Assembly (NCBI GenBank): GCA_008973525.1
Contig: WACJ01000393.1
Coordinates: forward strand, 124,001-188,000
Reading direction: 5' to 3'
DNA from: Stenopsyche tienmushanensis
Lineage: Eukaryota; Arthropoda; Insecta; Trichoptera; Stenopsychidae
DNA length: 64,000 nt
Part shown: piece after piece, positions 1-16,619 of the stretch
Layout: every line of letters starts with the position of its first letter
Position numbering within the stretch: position 1 is the stretch's first letter
Made by a program: the position numbers and the translations under genes
Notes under the pieces: generated by a model
Told to the model about the DNA's origin: nothing
The model's database searches: none
Seen by the model: only the letters and a program-made list of their open reading frames with translations

Positions 1-429
1 ATAAACATTTTAAGAGTCAATCGTTAATTAAAAAACTGTTAAATATATATATTATCGTTAACTGTTTTATATAATCTTCTTTCTATTGCATTGCATAATT
101 TGTTTTTCGTCATCGGACTTTTCAAAAAATATATACCTAAATCAAATAAAACTATTGATACAAGTTTAGTAACTAAATACGTATTCATAAATATATCTCT
201 GTTATATTTCAGTAGTTAATCTCTCTTAAATACAGCACAATCTTAATAATGGAAAACGTATTTGTCATATTAATCGGTCAACCGCTACGTGTGAAAAATT
301 GCAAGCCTTCGTCAGCTTCGGATTTTCTATTAAAGAATAGATGTTTTGCAAAATGCCGCCATTGGTTCTCTCCCTGTGGGATAATTTAATAAATACATGT
401 GCCATTGTGGTACATGGTACCGATCTCAT

Positions 430-520
430 TTCGAACTGATGAAATATTAACGTGTTCTGTCGTTCATCGCTGCCGATTCGTTGTACGGGACCATCGATCA
501 CGCCGAGGTGCGATTCTCGT
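430..520. repeat. Dispersed repeat, partner of 52030-52115
   Basis: Shares TTAACGTGTTC, GTCGTTCAT, the GCCGA(T/C)TCGTTG block and GGGACCATCG, in the same order and orientation, with 52030-52115. Family not recognised. Confidence 0.5.
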
Positions 521-884
521 GCAAACAATGCAACAACGAAGATAGACACATGTGGCAGTTAACCGGTCAAGGCAAAAGCATGAAAAATAATATCCTTTGT
601 GATATATACGTAAATAAGAGTGCGCTGTATTAACGTGGTAAGTTAAAAAAAAAGCTTTCAACCACTAACGTGTACAATTCATCCAATGTAACCGTGAATG
701 GAGGTTGATAAATAATAGATAGTCCAGTTGAAAATGTCGTTTTTTTCATACTTACTTTTTGACCATCCGTCGTGTTTCAGTCATTCCTTTGATACACAAA
801 TTGTATATTTTGTTTGGATATAGACGGTGAATTCTGTGCTGAATTTACTCGAATGTCTTCAAAAAAATAATACAACAACTGCAA

Positions 885-1340
885 CTAAGAATATTCGTGA
901 TGTGCTCGGAAGAAAAAAAAACAATTTAAAAGTGGAAATTTTAGTTTAGAAAATAAGGTCCAAAGTGAGAGAACGATTAAAGTGGATGACGATATCCTGC
1001 GAGCTGAAATTGAATCAAATCCAACGCATACTATACGAAAATTAACAGACAAGCTCTCGGATACTTCCAGAGTAGTGTTCAAATATACTTGAGAAAAATA
1101 GGGAAGATCATAAAATAGGTTGAACAATAACGAGCGAGATTGTTCACAATTAGTAAATTTAAAAGTAGCATTGAGTACGAAGAAGCCAGGCGAAAGGTTG
1201 TATCTATTGAAGGAGAATCTCTTAATTTAAAAAATGACATTTTCGACTGGACAATCTATTACGACAGATGATAAAGAAAAAGGTGATTATACCGATAATG
1301 GAAATTCACTTTTACGGTGAAAAAACGACAATGAGGTGTA
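885..1340 (+). pseudogene. Broken mariner transposase, N-terminal part
   Basis: Read in shifting frames, this stretch gives a mariner-type helix-turn-helix (DDDILRAEIESNPTHTIRKL and then LRKIGK) with stops and frameshifts. About 110 bases follow that resemble the region before the first catalytic aspartate (YEEARRK, FDWTIYYDR). No catalytic triad can be followed. The rest of 1-2146 shows no gene, apart from a repeat at 430-520 shared with 52030-52115. Confidence 0.5.
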
Positions 1341-2146
1341 CAATTTAATCATTTGGAATTTGTCAGCGTAAATCATACAGAATGGTGGACGACAAGATTC
1401 ATCAATCCATCAAGTCGTAAATATAAATAGGCTTCAATACACGACAACGACAACATCCGAGTGCTCAAGTATTTATAGTATAGATTCAACGAAAATTTTG
1501 AAAAAATACACGTCAATTGAGTATTTTTCACTTCAAAATAAAATATAAATCCATTAATATAAAAAAAAAATATACTACGACTTCTTACATTTAAATTGCA
1601 CTCCACAACAAAATAAAATAATTTCAATCACAACTTATTTTACCGTTGGTTCAGGAACAGTGTTAGTTAAAGCAGTAGTTCTAAGCCTATTAGGATTATT
1701 TTTTTACGAGTGATTACGCAATAGTAAACTTTGACGAGTGTTCAACATTGAAAATGCTTCTCCGTGCAAAAATACTTTCCCTCTAGGTCGGAACTACTGT
1801 ATAGAAAATATGATTGATCACAATAATGAATGGCAAAATGGATTGGCATCAAAACTTTACATGTAAATTAGCAACGAGATAAGTTATTAATAATTTTACA
1901 CTTAACTAATGTAGAAAAATAATATTTAACTTCTGTTTAGCACAACAAATCATAGACACCATCGGTGAGATTCTCTTGTGTTGTATAATATTAACGACGA
2001 TGTTCATATAAAATCCACCTTCATAAGTATTATCTATTTAATCATCACGCACTATGATCACACATGTTTATTCAATGTTTCCAACTAAACGGGAAGACGA
2101 TTGATAATCAATTTAAGTAATTCAATTTTTTACAATACGTATATCA

Positions 2147-5336
<3,190 letters not shown>

Positions 5337-5394
5337 CTGAAATCATATAAAAACTCAGTATTTAATCGCTAAATAACGATTTTATTAAACGTGA

Positions 5395-5795
5395 TCCGCA
5401 TTGAAAATCCATATCGTAAATATGAGGCGTGTGCATGATTATTTGATCTCTGACCGACGGTCAAGTTTTCAACGGATGACAGAGTCTCTAAACATAACAA
5501 AAACAACCGTTTATTGCATTGTAAGCGAAGATTTGAACGCAAAGTTATATGAAAATTTCATCATGACGTCAAATCGTCACACGTTTTTATGTTTCCATGC
5601 TTAAAAGGAGTCCTCAAAGGGAATCATCGGTACGCGATTGAAACCATCCAAGCCTGTGTTATATCAACGCTAAAGGACGTCTCCGAGAAAGCCTCCGGAT
5701 GTATATCAACGCAGGACAATTTAACTGTACAAATATGTTTAATACATGATTTTTTTATGAAACTGAATGTATTACGTTTTGAACGCACCATTATT
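5395..5795 (+). pseudogene. Internally deleted mariner remnant just upstream of the punt ectodomain exon
   Basis: Codes for a mariner helix-turn-helix (VHDYLISDRRSSF, LNITKTTVYCIVSEDLN) and then, after a jump, the C-terminal LKGVLKGN...TLKDVSEK. It ends near 5791 in the reverse complement of GGTGCGTTCAAAA, the same terminal sequence as the MITE at 38049-38473, which identifies the family. It lies in the first intron of the receptor gene, antisense to it. Confidence 0.75.
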
Positions 5796-7539
5796 TGCAG
5801 ATGTACTGTGATAACGCATATTTCACACACGCATTGATAAAAATATTATTAAGGATCGGTAAACGTACACAAATGTACGCAATTCTCTGTCTACCGATAT
5901 TTAATAATGTCCACACGTGAATACGTCTTAATATTATAATTGTATTTATATTAAACGATGCATTAACGCACGTGTAAGAACAAAATAATGATGAGATATG
6001 CAAATGGCAATTATTCTAGTATTATATCGATGCGAATCTGAGAATGATATAATCATTATGTGGTGTTAATAAAATAAAGAACATGAGATAAGGATTCATA
6101 TAAGATACAGATTTAGGAATAGAATGGAGCTTGAATGAGCATTGGAAATGTATCGAGTTTGTTGATCTGTCTCTCTAGAGTAAGATTGTGATGTGGAAAA
6201 TTTATCAACGGTTCAATGATTGCGATCATCCGATCCGTTACTTTGATTGTGCTCAACACTTAGTGTCAGCTTTGTGAGTCCTCTGTTACAATTGTGTACA
6301 TGCATTGTAAATATAGTATTTTGATATGAATGTTTGGTACGAGTGCATCGTCCATTTGTGGCATACGAGGGTTGCAAACAGAGACGTCATTGTGTGGATT
6401 GCGATTTTGGCGCGAGACTGCAGCGGATGTCGAGACTCACCCAATACGAGAAGAAGTCCAGCTCGCATCGGTCTCATGATGCGACGGGTCGGGCACACCC
6501 GAGGAAACTCTCTAGCCATGACTATAGACGAAATTCCATCGTTTATGAAGCACAAAAACGGCGTAAGCCCCGGTTGACGGGCGGCGGGCGTCAGCGCAAG
6601 CCGCCCGACATACGGACCGACATGGCCGCCGAGCACGGGGACTTGTTTTGAGTCAGTAGAGCGAACGATTTCCGTCCATGACACAAGCAAAACGCGTCGC
6701 CGATGACGACCAAAAATTATCGAACATAAAATCAATTTATAAAATATAAAATGACCACTGCCACGCAAACTAAATTCGTTAAAAATAAGCACTTCAACTG
6801 TTAAAATTAATCCGATGATAAAGCACTTTTATTAAAAATGCGTTCTATTTTAAATACAAAAAACATGGTTTTTTTAAATTCAAATTGATATAAAAATATA
6901 ATAATTACATTCGTATCAAATTAATATTTTTCAAATAATTTAAGAGCATTTTAATAAATTTAAAAATCATCAAATTAAATTTTTAAATACATTTTTTTTA
7001 AATTCATTTATATATTTTAATATTTTTAAAAAATGTGTTTTATCGTTTAAAATGCAATATTATCAGATTCGATCAGATCGATCGTCGAATATGTCATATA
7101 TATTTTTTATACATATATGAGTGATTGTTTTCTATTCGGACGATGCGAATGTGTGTTTTCCGAAGAAAAGTCGCCATAAACACAACAAGCCGGACAATGC
7201 GTCGCAGACGAATTTAACACGCGGGTGGCGGGGAAGAACATTAAAGTTGGCGCCCAAAACGAAGAGCCGGCAGGTATGGTCAACATTTTCGCGCTTATTC
7301 AAAAATAAGCGCGTTTTCGCTCCCTAAAAATAATGTCTAAAATCAGACTACCAATTTTCTATTAAAAGAACAACACTGATAAGAGAGTGATGTTTTTGTT
7401 TGTTTTATCATCGTCTGTAAACTCGGTCGCTTTATAATTCAGCTATTTAAATTTATGCGCACTAACAGTGTTATAATAAGAAGCTAAAATTAAGAATGAT
7501 CGTAAAGTACAGAAACTATCGTTACATAGTTACAAATGA

Positions 7540-7830
7540 AGCTTCGGAATTCCATTGTTCGACTAAATGATGTGACCACATCAAAAATGGCGAAGAAAAT
7601 CCTTAAAATGATATTGGATGGCCACCGATTGAAAGTGCTGTACATCGCATATCGACTAAAAATTTGAATATGAGAAAGCTGTGCGCAAGATGGGTGCCGC
7701 GTTTGCTCACAAAGCAACAAAAACAGCACCGCGAAGATTTTTCAATCGAATGTTTGACGATGTTTCACAGCAATAAAGCCGAGTTTTTGCGTCGATTCAT
7801 AACCATGGATAAAACATGAGTCCATCTAAG
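7540..7830 (+). pseudogene. Broken mariner transposase fragment
   Basis: Fragments in shifted frames: VKKI-type KKILKMILD, then in another frame MRKLCARWVPRLLT-like sequence followed by a stretch corresponding to the FSIECL..FHSNKAEFLRRF region before the catalytic aspartate. Deletions of single bases break the frame. Same subfamily as 10985-11200 and 29300-29400. Confidence 0.7.
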
Positions 7831-7993
7831 ATAAATATATTTTTTATGGGCGAAGGGAAAGTTTAGTCTCGTTCTCGACTAAATTTGGCGCAAGTCACCT
7901 ATATGTTTTTGCCGCTGGGGTTGCTTCTGTAATCATAGAAGACCCTGGGTATGCATCAAAAATGCTGCAAAAAGCACTTAAAGAGGAGGAAGT

Positions 7994-8050
7994 GATCACA
8001 AGGTCTATGTGCCCAATCGGTCCGCCTTTCGGACCGCAGTCTGTTTCAAG
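7994..8050 (+). repeat. Palindromic-core dispersed repeat, copy 2
   Basis: CACAAGGTCTATGTGCCCAA is followed by TCGGTCCGCCTTTCGGACCG. It lies in a larger block (about 7840-8400) whose order resembles 11205-11625. Confidence 0.65.
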
Positions 8051-8340
8051 CGCTCTCGGACTAGCCACATAAAAATGTCTTCCACTGATCTTTGATCTAC
8101 CGAGAAACACTATGCGCAAGCACCCACCTCCATAGGAGGCAAGGTTTTTGACAGAAGACCAGCTTCAGACCACGTGCATCCAAAAGTGCGTTGGAGGAAG
8201 AAGGACAAAGGTTAAACTAAAGATCAAAGTGTGTTAATCCCGCTATTCGGGAGCATGCTAACCCGCTCGCAAAGTGCACTGCATGGTGAATTTAAAATTT
8301 AAATGTCCGCGTGGACACGATCATTCTTCACTTTTTGCTG

Positions 8341-8400
8341 AGTGAGTGTCCACAAGGTTCCCGTGTCCAACCGGTCCGAATTTCGGACTACTGATACACC
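8341..8400 (+). repeat. Palindromic-core dispersed repeat, copy 3
   Basis: CCACAAGGTTCCCGTGTCCAA is followed by CCGGTCCGAATTTCGGAC and a CTGATACACCGAA tail. Confidence 0.65.
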
Positions 8401-8734
8401 GAAAGATTAATTAATACTGCTTCCTTGATGCAAAAACGGAGAGCGCCGAGCGCGTCTGAGGGATTTCCCTGCCACCGAATACCGGGATTTCACCGTTTTC
8501 GGCGAGGAATTTCGCACCCCGACGCCACGGAACCCCGCGACTCATCCAGATGATCCCCAAATATAAGACCAATTTTACTCGATTGCCGCTCATGCGTATA
8601 CCGGGAGGTCGCAACAACCGTCCCTTGAGGAGGAGACACTGCGACTTGGATGCCGAGAAAATTAATTTGCTCAATCGATTCCATTCGCTGATTTTCTCCA
8701 GGGCGTCACTAGCCAGGGTCTGTGTTGTGTTGTT

Positions 8735-8990
8735 TCATCAAAACAATGCACCAATTCATTGCATCCTCATGCACCCTATTCGCCAGATTTAGCCCTCCCT
8801 CGTACTATTTTCTTTTGTCAGATTTGAAAAGACTTACTAGTTAAAATATTTGCCATCAATGAAAATAGTGTATCAAGCTGAAAGGAGGCTATGTTTTTTT
8901 GTTAAGTAGGGTTCTTATGGGACTACTATCGTGCATTGCTGATAACTAATTCTGAATTAAAAACTTTGAGCTATTAAGTTTAACCACATC
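8735..8990 (+). pseudogene. C-terminal end of a mariner transposase
   Basis: HQNNAPIH, then a frameshift to the YSPDLAPSDYFL-like segment, LKRLLVKIFAINE and a degenerate C-terminus (WDYYRALL). These are the second and third catalytic-aspartate regions of the DD34D domain. The frame is broken. Confidence 0.65.
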
Positions 8991-9619
8991 CAACTAGTTT
9001 AGTGCAACTAGGATATTGAAGATACTGAAGATATTATTTTGATTGAATAAATCATGTTTTTAGAAGTAAAACGCTTCAATTTTCATCTACGAATTCCGAA
9101 CGCTCATGTGATACGCCCTATAATATACATGTTTTTTAAAATCATCGATAAACAAAAATGAGAGTCGAATGTCAAAATAACATAGATATACAGTAATGTT
9201 AATATATGAAATATGGCTGAATAGTTAAAAAATTAAAGATTCAACTTGAAGAGGCCTTCGTTCTTCAACGGAGTCGTGCAGACGACGATGAACAGATCTT
9301 TTCTAAATTAATATGTTTATTTTCTTAGAACTCTGTCATGATATAAGCGCTAGACTTTCATCTACGTAATAAAAAAGGAAAGAAAGCATACAATTGAGGC
9401 AGTGGCAAGAATAATAGACAAAAGTATGCAAGGCATTATATATAGTAATCGATTAATTTATTTATCATACAGGGTCTTTCAATACAGATGCTTGAAATTT
9501 GTTAGATCATACCGGACATGTTGCAATATCTGTCAAATTTATTGGGAAATATTTAGTAGTATATGGCAAATTTATAGCGTTAAATAATGTGTGTAAATAA
9601 TTTAAAAAAATATAATTCA

Positions 9620-9770
9620 AAATCAGATTTGGGACGATATAAATCCATGTGAGATACACAAGCATCAAATGCATCCCGAAAAAGTTACTGTTTGGTGTTT
9701 CTCAAGAAAATCGGACATTTCTTTTGAAAATTGCTGATAAAACGCACAATTGTCAATGATTACCCGAATT
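9620..9770 (+). pseudogene. Short IS630/mariner-like transposase remnant
   Basis: MHPEKVTVWC followed by degraded sequence matches the block after the first catalytic aspartate in IS630-type transposases; the neighbouring copy at 23285-23560 has PKKSYCLVC in the same place. Very decayed. Confidence 0.4.
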
Positions 9771-10984
9771 ATAAATGGCAAATGAATATATAGAACATAC
9801 TGGGACATCAGGTTTGTCTAATGAATCTATGATGATGCCAATATGTTGAAGGATTTACATTGGGAGCAGGAAGACCATGTGACAATCCGAGTAGACGATG
9901 TCTGCCATGGAATGTTAACAGAAGGAAGATTGAAGTTTGATGACTCAAATATGTCAAAATGGTTACGGACCACTTAATTGGACCTTCGTCACGTACCTGA
10001 GTTTTTCCCTGGGACCAAGTTATCTTACAAAATTGAGCTTTCAACCCGTTAAAAATGTGATTCGAGACGAGTGCAGACGAAATATAATTTATCGAGGGGA
10101 GAGTCCCTCAGAAAGGCAGTAAATCTGTTTACAACGTCTGCAGGTTCGGTGGTGTATCGGGCACGTATGGCCCCTCCGTGGCGGGCTCCTTCCTGGCGGG
10201 CCGCGGAGTCGCCAGCCGGCCCCTTCACACTGGGGTGCACACGACCCCGCGGGATCCCGCCCCTCATTATCATCACACACAAATAACTATCCGAATCGAA
10301 CTCCCCCCTCCCCTCATCTAAACATCATCGCTCTCCCCCATCCAAACCCTCAAAACACCCTTTTTTATTTTCGAATTACATCACCCCAAAACGCTAATTC
10401 GTAATACGTTCATTTAAATCCATTGCTTGCTCAAAGAAGAGAGACCCAATCAGATATTAACATCATCAGAAGAATCTATCAACAACAATGAAGATTCATT
10501 CGTTGATAAATATGCTATTTTAAATTTCAAATTACAAAATTAGCCGAAATAATCATCAAGCGTTTGCACCTCTATTATTAAATTACGAAATGAAGGTCTT
10601 TCAATCAGGGATACTGCTAAAAAAAAGGATTTTCATCAAGCGGGTGCATTATATCATCGAAAGACGCCGAGAGACGGGACTTTGATCGACAGGAAAAGAC
10701 CGGACCGCCCAAAATTAATTTTGTCCGAAGGGAATCGTCGCCTTGCAGCAGAGCCATGACGAGGGTATGAAGCGCCCGTGGAAAGTATCTAACTTGCGTC
10801 TCCCTCCTCCATTTTTTAAAAATTAAAATAAATAATACGATTATAAATATAATTTTAAAAAAAACACCCACGCGCTACCATGATATGTATTTGGTACACC
10901 ATATGAAAAATTCTGAACCCCGTATCTATTACATTTCATATCGATATTCCTATTATTAGAGTCGAATTGTAGTAAACACATTGG

Positions 10985-11200
10985 TCGGCCAAATGAGGTA
11001 ACCACTCCAGAAATTATGAAGAAAATCCACAAAATGGTATTGGATGAGCGTCGACTGTAAGTGTGTAAGCTAGCAGACACGATAGACCTTTCAAAACAAG
11101 CTGTACACCGCATATTGACCGAAAACTTGGATATGAGAAAGCTGTGCGCAAGATGGGTGCCGCGTTTGAATCAAAGGAACATGGGGATTCTTCGCCGATC
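10985..11200 (+). pseudogene. Mariner transposase HTH fragment
   Basis: EIMKKIHKMVLDERRL is followed, after a shift, by KLADTIDLSKQAVHRILTEN and LDMRKLCARWVPRL. This is the DNA-binding region of the transposase; the catalytic domain is absent and palindromic-repeat sequence follows. Confidence 0.7.
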
Positions 11201-11552
11201 CGAGCTGTTTATTGGTCCTGCTATTCGGGAGCATGCCAGCCCGCTCAACAAAAGTGCATAGCAAGGTGCAAAACCTGAATTTAATATCCATGTCTACAAA
11301 GACACGCTCGTTCTCAACTTCGAGTGGCCATTTGCGTTCTGAGCACGGAATATAAACCAGCTAGACTTTGTATCTTAAAACTAAAAAAAAATAGCTAAGA
11401 TAAATTAGTAAGATAGATAAATATATAGCTTTTATGGGTAGGGGGAAGTGTAGTCTCTCGTTCGTGTCCTCATTTGGTGCGATCTACCTATGAGGGAGCT
11501 TCCGTGATCGTACAGATCATAGAACATACCTCAAAAAGCCCTATATGACGAC

Positions 11553-11625
11553 GGAGTGGCTACAAGGTTTGTATGTCCAATCGGTCCACTTTTCGGACCG
11601 CTGATATAACGAATGAGCGTCTTGC
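11553..11625 (+). repeat. Palindromic-core dispersed repeat, copy 4
   Basis: GGCTACAAGGTTTGTATGTC then CGGTCCACTTTTCGGACCG and the tail CTGATATAACGAATGAGCG. Follows a mariner fragment, as copy 2 does. Confidence 0.65.
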
Positions 11626-11819
11626 TTGAATGTCTACAGAGCGATTACGAATTTACGAATAACTCTCATTACAAAACGAAATTGTCCGAAAAAGACTGAT
11701 CATTGACTGACTGTCATTTTTGTGTGTTTGTCAAACTGAAGTTGAATAAACGGAATAGACGAAAAATATGGATATTGAAATGTTATTGTAGCACGGGTGA
11801 ATTATCATAATCATTAGCA

Positions 11820-12110
11820 CAATGGCGCTGTTAATCCGTGCAGATTTAAACGGTGACATCTTCCGTCTCTCTTTAGACGCAATGTCAATTTAACAGCGCT
11901 ATTTTCTGTGGCGTTGCGGATAAATTGCGCCTGAAGGAACGACATCAATCACGTGCACTGTTGTCGGTTCGATGATAACGTGCAGGAGGTGGGAGTCATG
12001 AGGATGCGTCAAATAGCCTTGGCTACGGGACGACGTCCTTCCCGCGGTCAGATCTCTCTCTCGTGGTTAATAAATATGTTATCTAAGACGAGAGGCTTTC
12101 TATTCCACAC
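11820..12110 (+). repeat. LTR-like repeat, partner of 52730-53010
   Basis: Shares an ordered set of blocks with 52730-53010: GACATCTTC(C/T)GTCTC, CAATTTAACA, TGAAGGAACGACA, GAGTCATGAGGA, CCTTCCCGCGG(T/C)CA, TTAATAAA, and GA(A/G)AGACTTTCTATTC-like ends. AATAAA close to the right end suggests an LTR polyadenylation site, but that is an inference; no gag or pol is beside it. Confidence 0.5.
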
Positions 12111-13539
12111 CGAGAAATATTATTGTTGCGTCTATTTAGTTTCAATAGGAAAGCTTAAAAATCAGGATAAATAATTAGATACAGGGTGCGGCAGAGAAAC
12201 TACCTTATTTTAAAAATAAATAACACAAAAAATATAGAAGATATTAGTCCAATTATTTTTCCATGATACAGATAAATATTTAAAGTTTTGTTTATTATAT
12301 TTTAAAAATTATATCATTAAAGTGTTCTCATTAAATATATTTAAACTACTAGCATATGAGACCTATAAAGTACAGCCAGCGAAACGACATTTTTGCCCTC
12401 TTTTTCAAAATATCCACAAATGCAGCCTATCTTTTAAGTAATAAATTAACAGAGTTTCTTCCGATAGATTAAATTTTCGACCTGGAAAGGTACTATATTA
12501 AGATTTATTTGAAAAGGGGGGACTGACCATTGCATGTGGAAATAATTTATTATCCCCTAATACATTTATATTATATGAAAATTTAGCATTGCTTATTCCA
12601 ATGGATTGGAAATGAACACACGCCACAAATGCCTAAAATCAATTAATTGGATAAGAAATACCAAAATTAGTAGAAAAGTATGTGACAACATTAAAACGAG
12701 TCTCTCTCGAGTGCTAATTTGAATATGTTTCGCCCACAACTTTGCCGCAGCATGATCTCTTTGATTAACAAGAGAATAATCATATTCGGTTATCATCATC
12801 GAGTTGAAGATTATATATTAAATATGATTGATGACAGCATCTTTTCGTCTACATAATGTGGACATTCTACTCCTGGATGAGGATTGCAATGGTGGCTTTT
12901 ACTGCTCAATATGTATGAACGTGTTTGAGAAGAGCGGGCATAATGAAATCACCGACGCATGTTATTGGAGATGAAAATATATTGTGGAAATGTCGGTGGA
13001 CGAACAAGTGGGAGGAAGGGCGGCTCCCAGTCTTCTTCGTCTGAGGGTTTGAAGAAGCAGCCCAACAGACGCCGAAGTCGAGCCGTCACCTATTTGTCTT
13101 AATGTCAATTTGGCCTGCTCTTTCAAAATATTATACTTCCGTCAATATTATGCCAGGGTTGGATTCTCTTATGTACACAAAATAAACTCTTTTTATGTTC
13201 ATATATTGGGTGAATGTGGAATAAAACCTGCTTATTCTTCAGCTCAGCGGGTCATCCAAATGTGACGCATGGATTTCTTGCTGGACATCGGACACATCAA
13301 TATGATTGAGGGACCAAAATATGACAGATGCCATGTATTTATCTAATATATAAAAAAATAATATCTGTTTGTTTGTATGTAATGCGCTGCCATACCGTTC
13401 AGCGGATTGCGATAAAATTTTGTCAACTTATTGTTTACACTTGCAGGAATAACATAGGCATATTAAATATAAGTAAATCCGCCACTGGAACAGAAATAAA
13501 AAAGGACAATTTAATGATTTCTTCCTGACACTTGGTATA

Positions 13540-14200
13540 TCTCTTTTCTACGATGCCCATCCATCAAACTCCAGGGGGTGGAACCAACCCTACGCCCGTG
13601 GGTAACAGTTAAATCCCTGGGGTAATGATGTGAAGTAGAGGTGCGCAAAAGTAGTCTTGCCTGGGGTAGGCCAGCTAACATGAGTTAGGTGCGCAGGTCA
13701 CCCTGTGCTGCGTACCCATAAAGGGGTGTGTAGAACAACCGGTTACAGTAGTTAATAGAGACTATGTCAAAGGCTCAACACTATCCTCAACAGCCTAGGT
13801 ATACAGGGGAGAACGATTTTAGGCTGTTTGAACGGCGGCTTGTCTCCGTGGCTAAGTACTACAAATGACCGAACCGATACCAGAACCATGGGGAAGGGAT
13901 AGCCCCTACAGTCCGTCATCTGTAGCACCACCCTTCAAACTGAGGTTGGACTCGTGGTGGTAGTCCTTCTTCCTCCATCGCAACTTCGGGTGCATGTAGT
14001 CTGAAGCTGGTCTTTCTGCGGAAACCTCGCCTCCTCTGGAAGGCATGGAGCAAAAAGGGTGGGCGCCTGGACGCTCTGCGCGTAGCGTTTCTCGTGCGAC
14101 CAAAAAATCAGTGGAAGATACTCTCTGTGTGGTTAGTCCGGGATAACCCGGAACAGACCATGCAGCAGCACAGGGAATGGGATCGAACATTAATGAAAAA
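13540..14200. repeat. Composite repeat region, partly shared with 8130-8210 and 51030-51110
   Basis: Around 13600-13640 the CCCTGGGGTAATGATG block recurs at 51080-51097, and the minus strand of 13930-14010 (GACCAGCTTCAGAC, GATGGAGGAAGAAGGAC) recurs at 8150-8205. The minus strand has a 94-codon open frame (14190-13906) that I do not recognise. Preceding sequence (13340-13440) resembles common arthropod repeats of unknown class. Confidence 0.4.
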
Positions 14201-14849
14201 TGAGGATATGATCTAACGTTTCTGTCATGTAGGTTTAGTGATGATCATGCAGTGGACGAGGTATGAGCGCATGTTCGCCTCAGAGGCGTACTTTTACAAG
14301 CGGCCGTTTAATTATCACCACACAAAGGTGATTCTGTGATCTCCTGCAGTTAATTCTGTTCGCTATGTCTACATGATTGAGTCTTGTTTCAGCACACTCA
14401 TTGTCTAAGGACTCCAGCTCAACTAAAGAATAGTATTCAAAAGAGAAGCTTCGAAACTCGACCATCTCAATGCATTGATCAGAACGGAAACCACCTTAAT
14501 TATATCATTTTTAAAATATAAAAACTTTATATGTGGTTTTCGATTTCACGACAGTATGATTCAGCCGCAAGGCTTCCCTTGGTTGTAAACATTAATAAGG
14601 AACGAGTGCCTCAGTTTTTGGTCTTTTCTTATCTATCCAGATTTTTAAGCTTTCATATTGAAATTAGATGGTGAGAAATAGACGCAACAATAACAAGCAA
14701 ATCCTCGAACTGCTATATTTAAATTATCTTCCACTATGGCTTTTAAATCTTCATTACTTAAGACTTCCTAAATATTAATAATACTGAAGCCAAAATGGAT
14801 TAGGCGAGACAGATATACATTTTTATAGAATCAGTTTGGGCAAGTGGCT

Positions 14850-14863
14850 CACTTCTGACACCA
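14850..14863 (-). other. LTR-retrotransposon primer binding site, copy 1
   Basis: CACTTCTGACACCA on the plus strand reads as the 3' end of a tRNA (terminal CCA). On the minus strand it is a primer binding site directly after an LTR ending ...GTAACAT. The LTR remnant would run right from about 14864 (TGTTACG...). No pol sequence adjoins it. Confidence 0.5.
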
Positions 14864-16619
14864 ATGTTACGTGATCCGCGGGTCCACTCTGCTCTCGCTT
14901 CATTATAGGTGGGAGTTATCCACCACTTACTACCCACACAGTAATTAGTAGACCAATTATTGCGGATACACTCTTGCAAAACAAAAGAATGCACACAGCG
15001 TTGAAGCTATGAAATCAGGGGATGATGTAGGGAACAATCTCCTATTCCACCGTGGCTGCTGCATTCAATGCAGGGAAAAAGGATTAGATTATTGTCTTTG
15101 GATAAGATAATGGTCGTCACCCAAGTCATACCGGAAAGTCATACCAAGTCGCGACCGGAGCTAGTCCTCGCATTCTTATAGCCACTCGTGACTCCAAATT
15201 GAGTCCAAGACATGCTCGATTTATTCGATCCGCCATATTCGGTCGTTTGTGAATTGATGTTCAAATCGTCGTTGTGGAGTTCTCAAGTCCAATCAGTTTT
15301 ACGGCCTCTCTTTGAATTTATTTTGATTCGTCTAAATTGAATTCCACGACATGTACAATTCCGAAATTAAATCCTCATGGACTCCAACGCGCACGAACAA
15401 CTTCAACGACAATAATTCAAGATCGTGACGAAAAACAATTTTACTTCAAAATGCCACATATCTAACAGAGAGGATTGTGGAGGAGGATTGATGGCTTTAT
15501 TTAACAAGAACTAAGGAGGCAGGAAACGGGAATCATTGACCGTTAAGCGTGGATCATGCGACCGAATTGAATTAGTTTTTCGTCTATTTAAGCGCCGTAA
15601 CTTTGAAGGCTGATTTTGGGGCTAAAATTAAAGGGGGCGAAGCTCAGTTCAACCCTGATATTATGATAGTAAGAATGCTGGATTCATTGACGGCTTCGTC
15701 TTCATCTGATATTCAGTTGCCAAGAGTTTGATTGATGGAGTTTACATTGTGTGCTAAGCGGCCTAAATGATTTATTCTTAATTGTGGATGGGTTTCGATA
15801 CGCGTCCATTGTTTCTTGGACTTGGAAAAGAAAACGCTTTTCCAAGGAAGGCGGCTTTGGGAAGATGGACGCCGTTCGAAATGATGACATGCTGTTTGAT
15901 CGCTGAGTTTGGACACGAAAGCGCGCGTTTTATGCGACCTCATCAAGTTGTGTGATTGTCACATTACTGAATGCAGTTGCTGACCTTGCTTTATGCGTAA
16001 GTGGCCCTCCTTGAATTATTCGCAAGAGCCGATTGAAAAAAAACATGACCATAAGTAAAACTTTAAAGCTACGCATGATTTAAAAAATGGAAAAAAGCGG
16101 GCGCCAGAACGTGCGTCCGGCACCTGCCCCATAGGTACTGGGGTAAGTGCTGGACCAATCCATCCCGGTCCATATCAACTCTCGCCGCTAATTATTTCAG
16201 GTCACGTCAGCACTACTGCATGTTGTCTTCCAGGTGAGTTATTTTTACCCATACTTTTTTTGCCATATGGTCATCGTCTATAAACATGATCGCATCTTAG
16301 GCGATTATATTGGCGGCGCATTATTGCTACATACTATAAAAACGACCAAGTGTTGTTATAGTGGGCTCTTAGACTCTTATTATAAAGATTCGGCTTCAAA
16401 CCCAGATGATGGAAAATATTTTCACAATACCAACAAATTTGGGTAATCAGAAGTATTCGTATTTTCTGGGCCTAAAATGCAGAAAGTAAAGTTACAAAAT
16501 CTACATGATTATCTTTATTTATCCAATAAAATGGAAGATAGCAGCAACGAACAGCAGTCGATAGCAAAATATTCGGTCATTTGTTCAGCATAAACAAATA
16601 AACTTGAAATCGAAATCAT

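Noticed and set aside
60..2146. CRISPR-like or regularly spaced arrays anywhere in the window
   Set aside because: Repeats found are dispersed and transposon-related; no regularly spaced direct repeats with unique spacers.
6286..6792. 168-codon minus-strand frame and overlapping plus-strand frames
   Set aside because: Low similarity to anything I know, overlapping frames on both strands and no splice or family motif.
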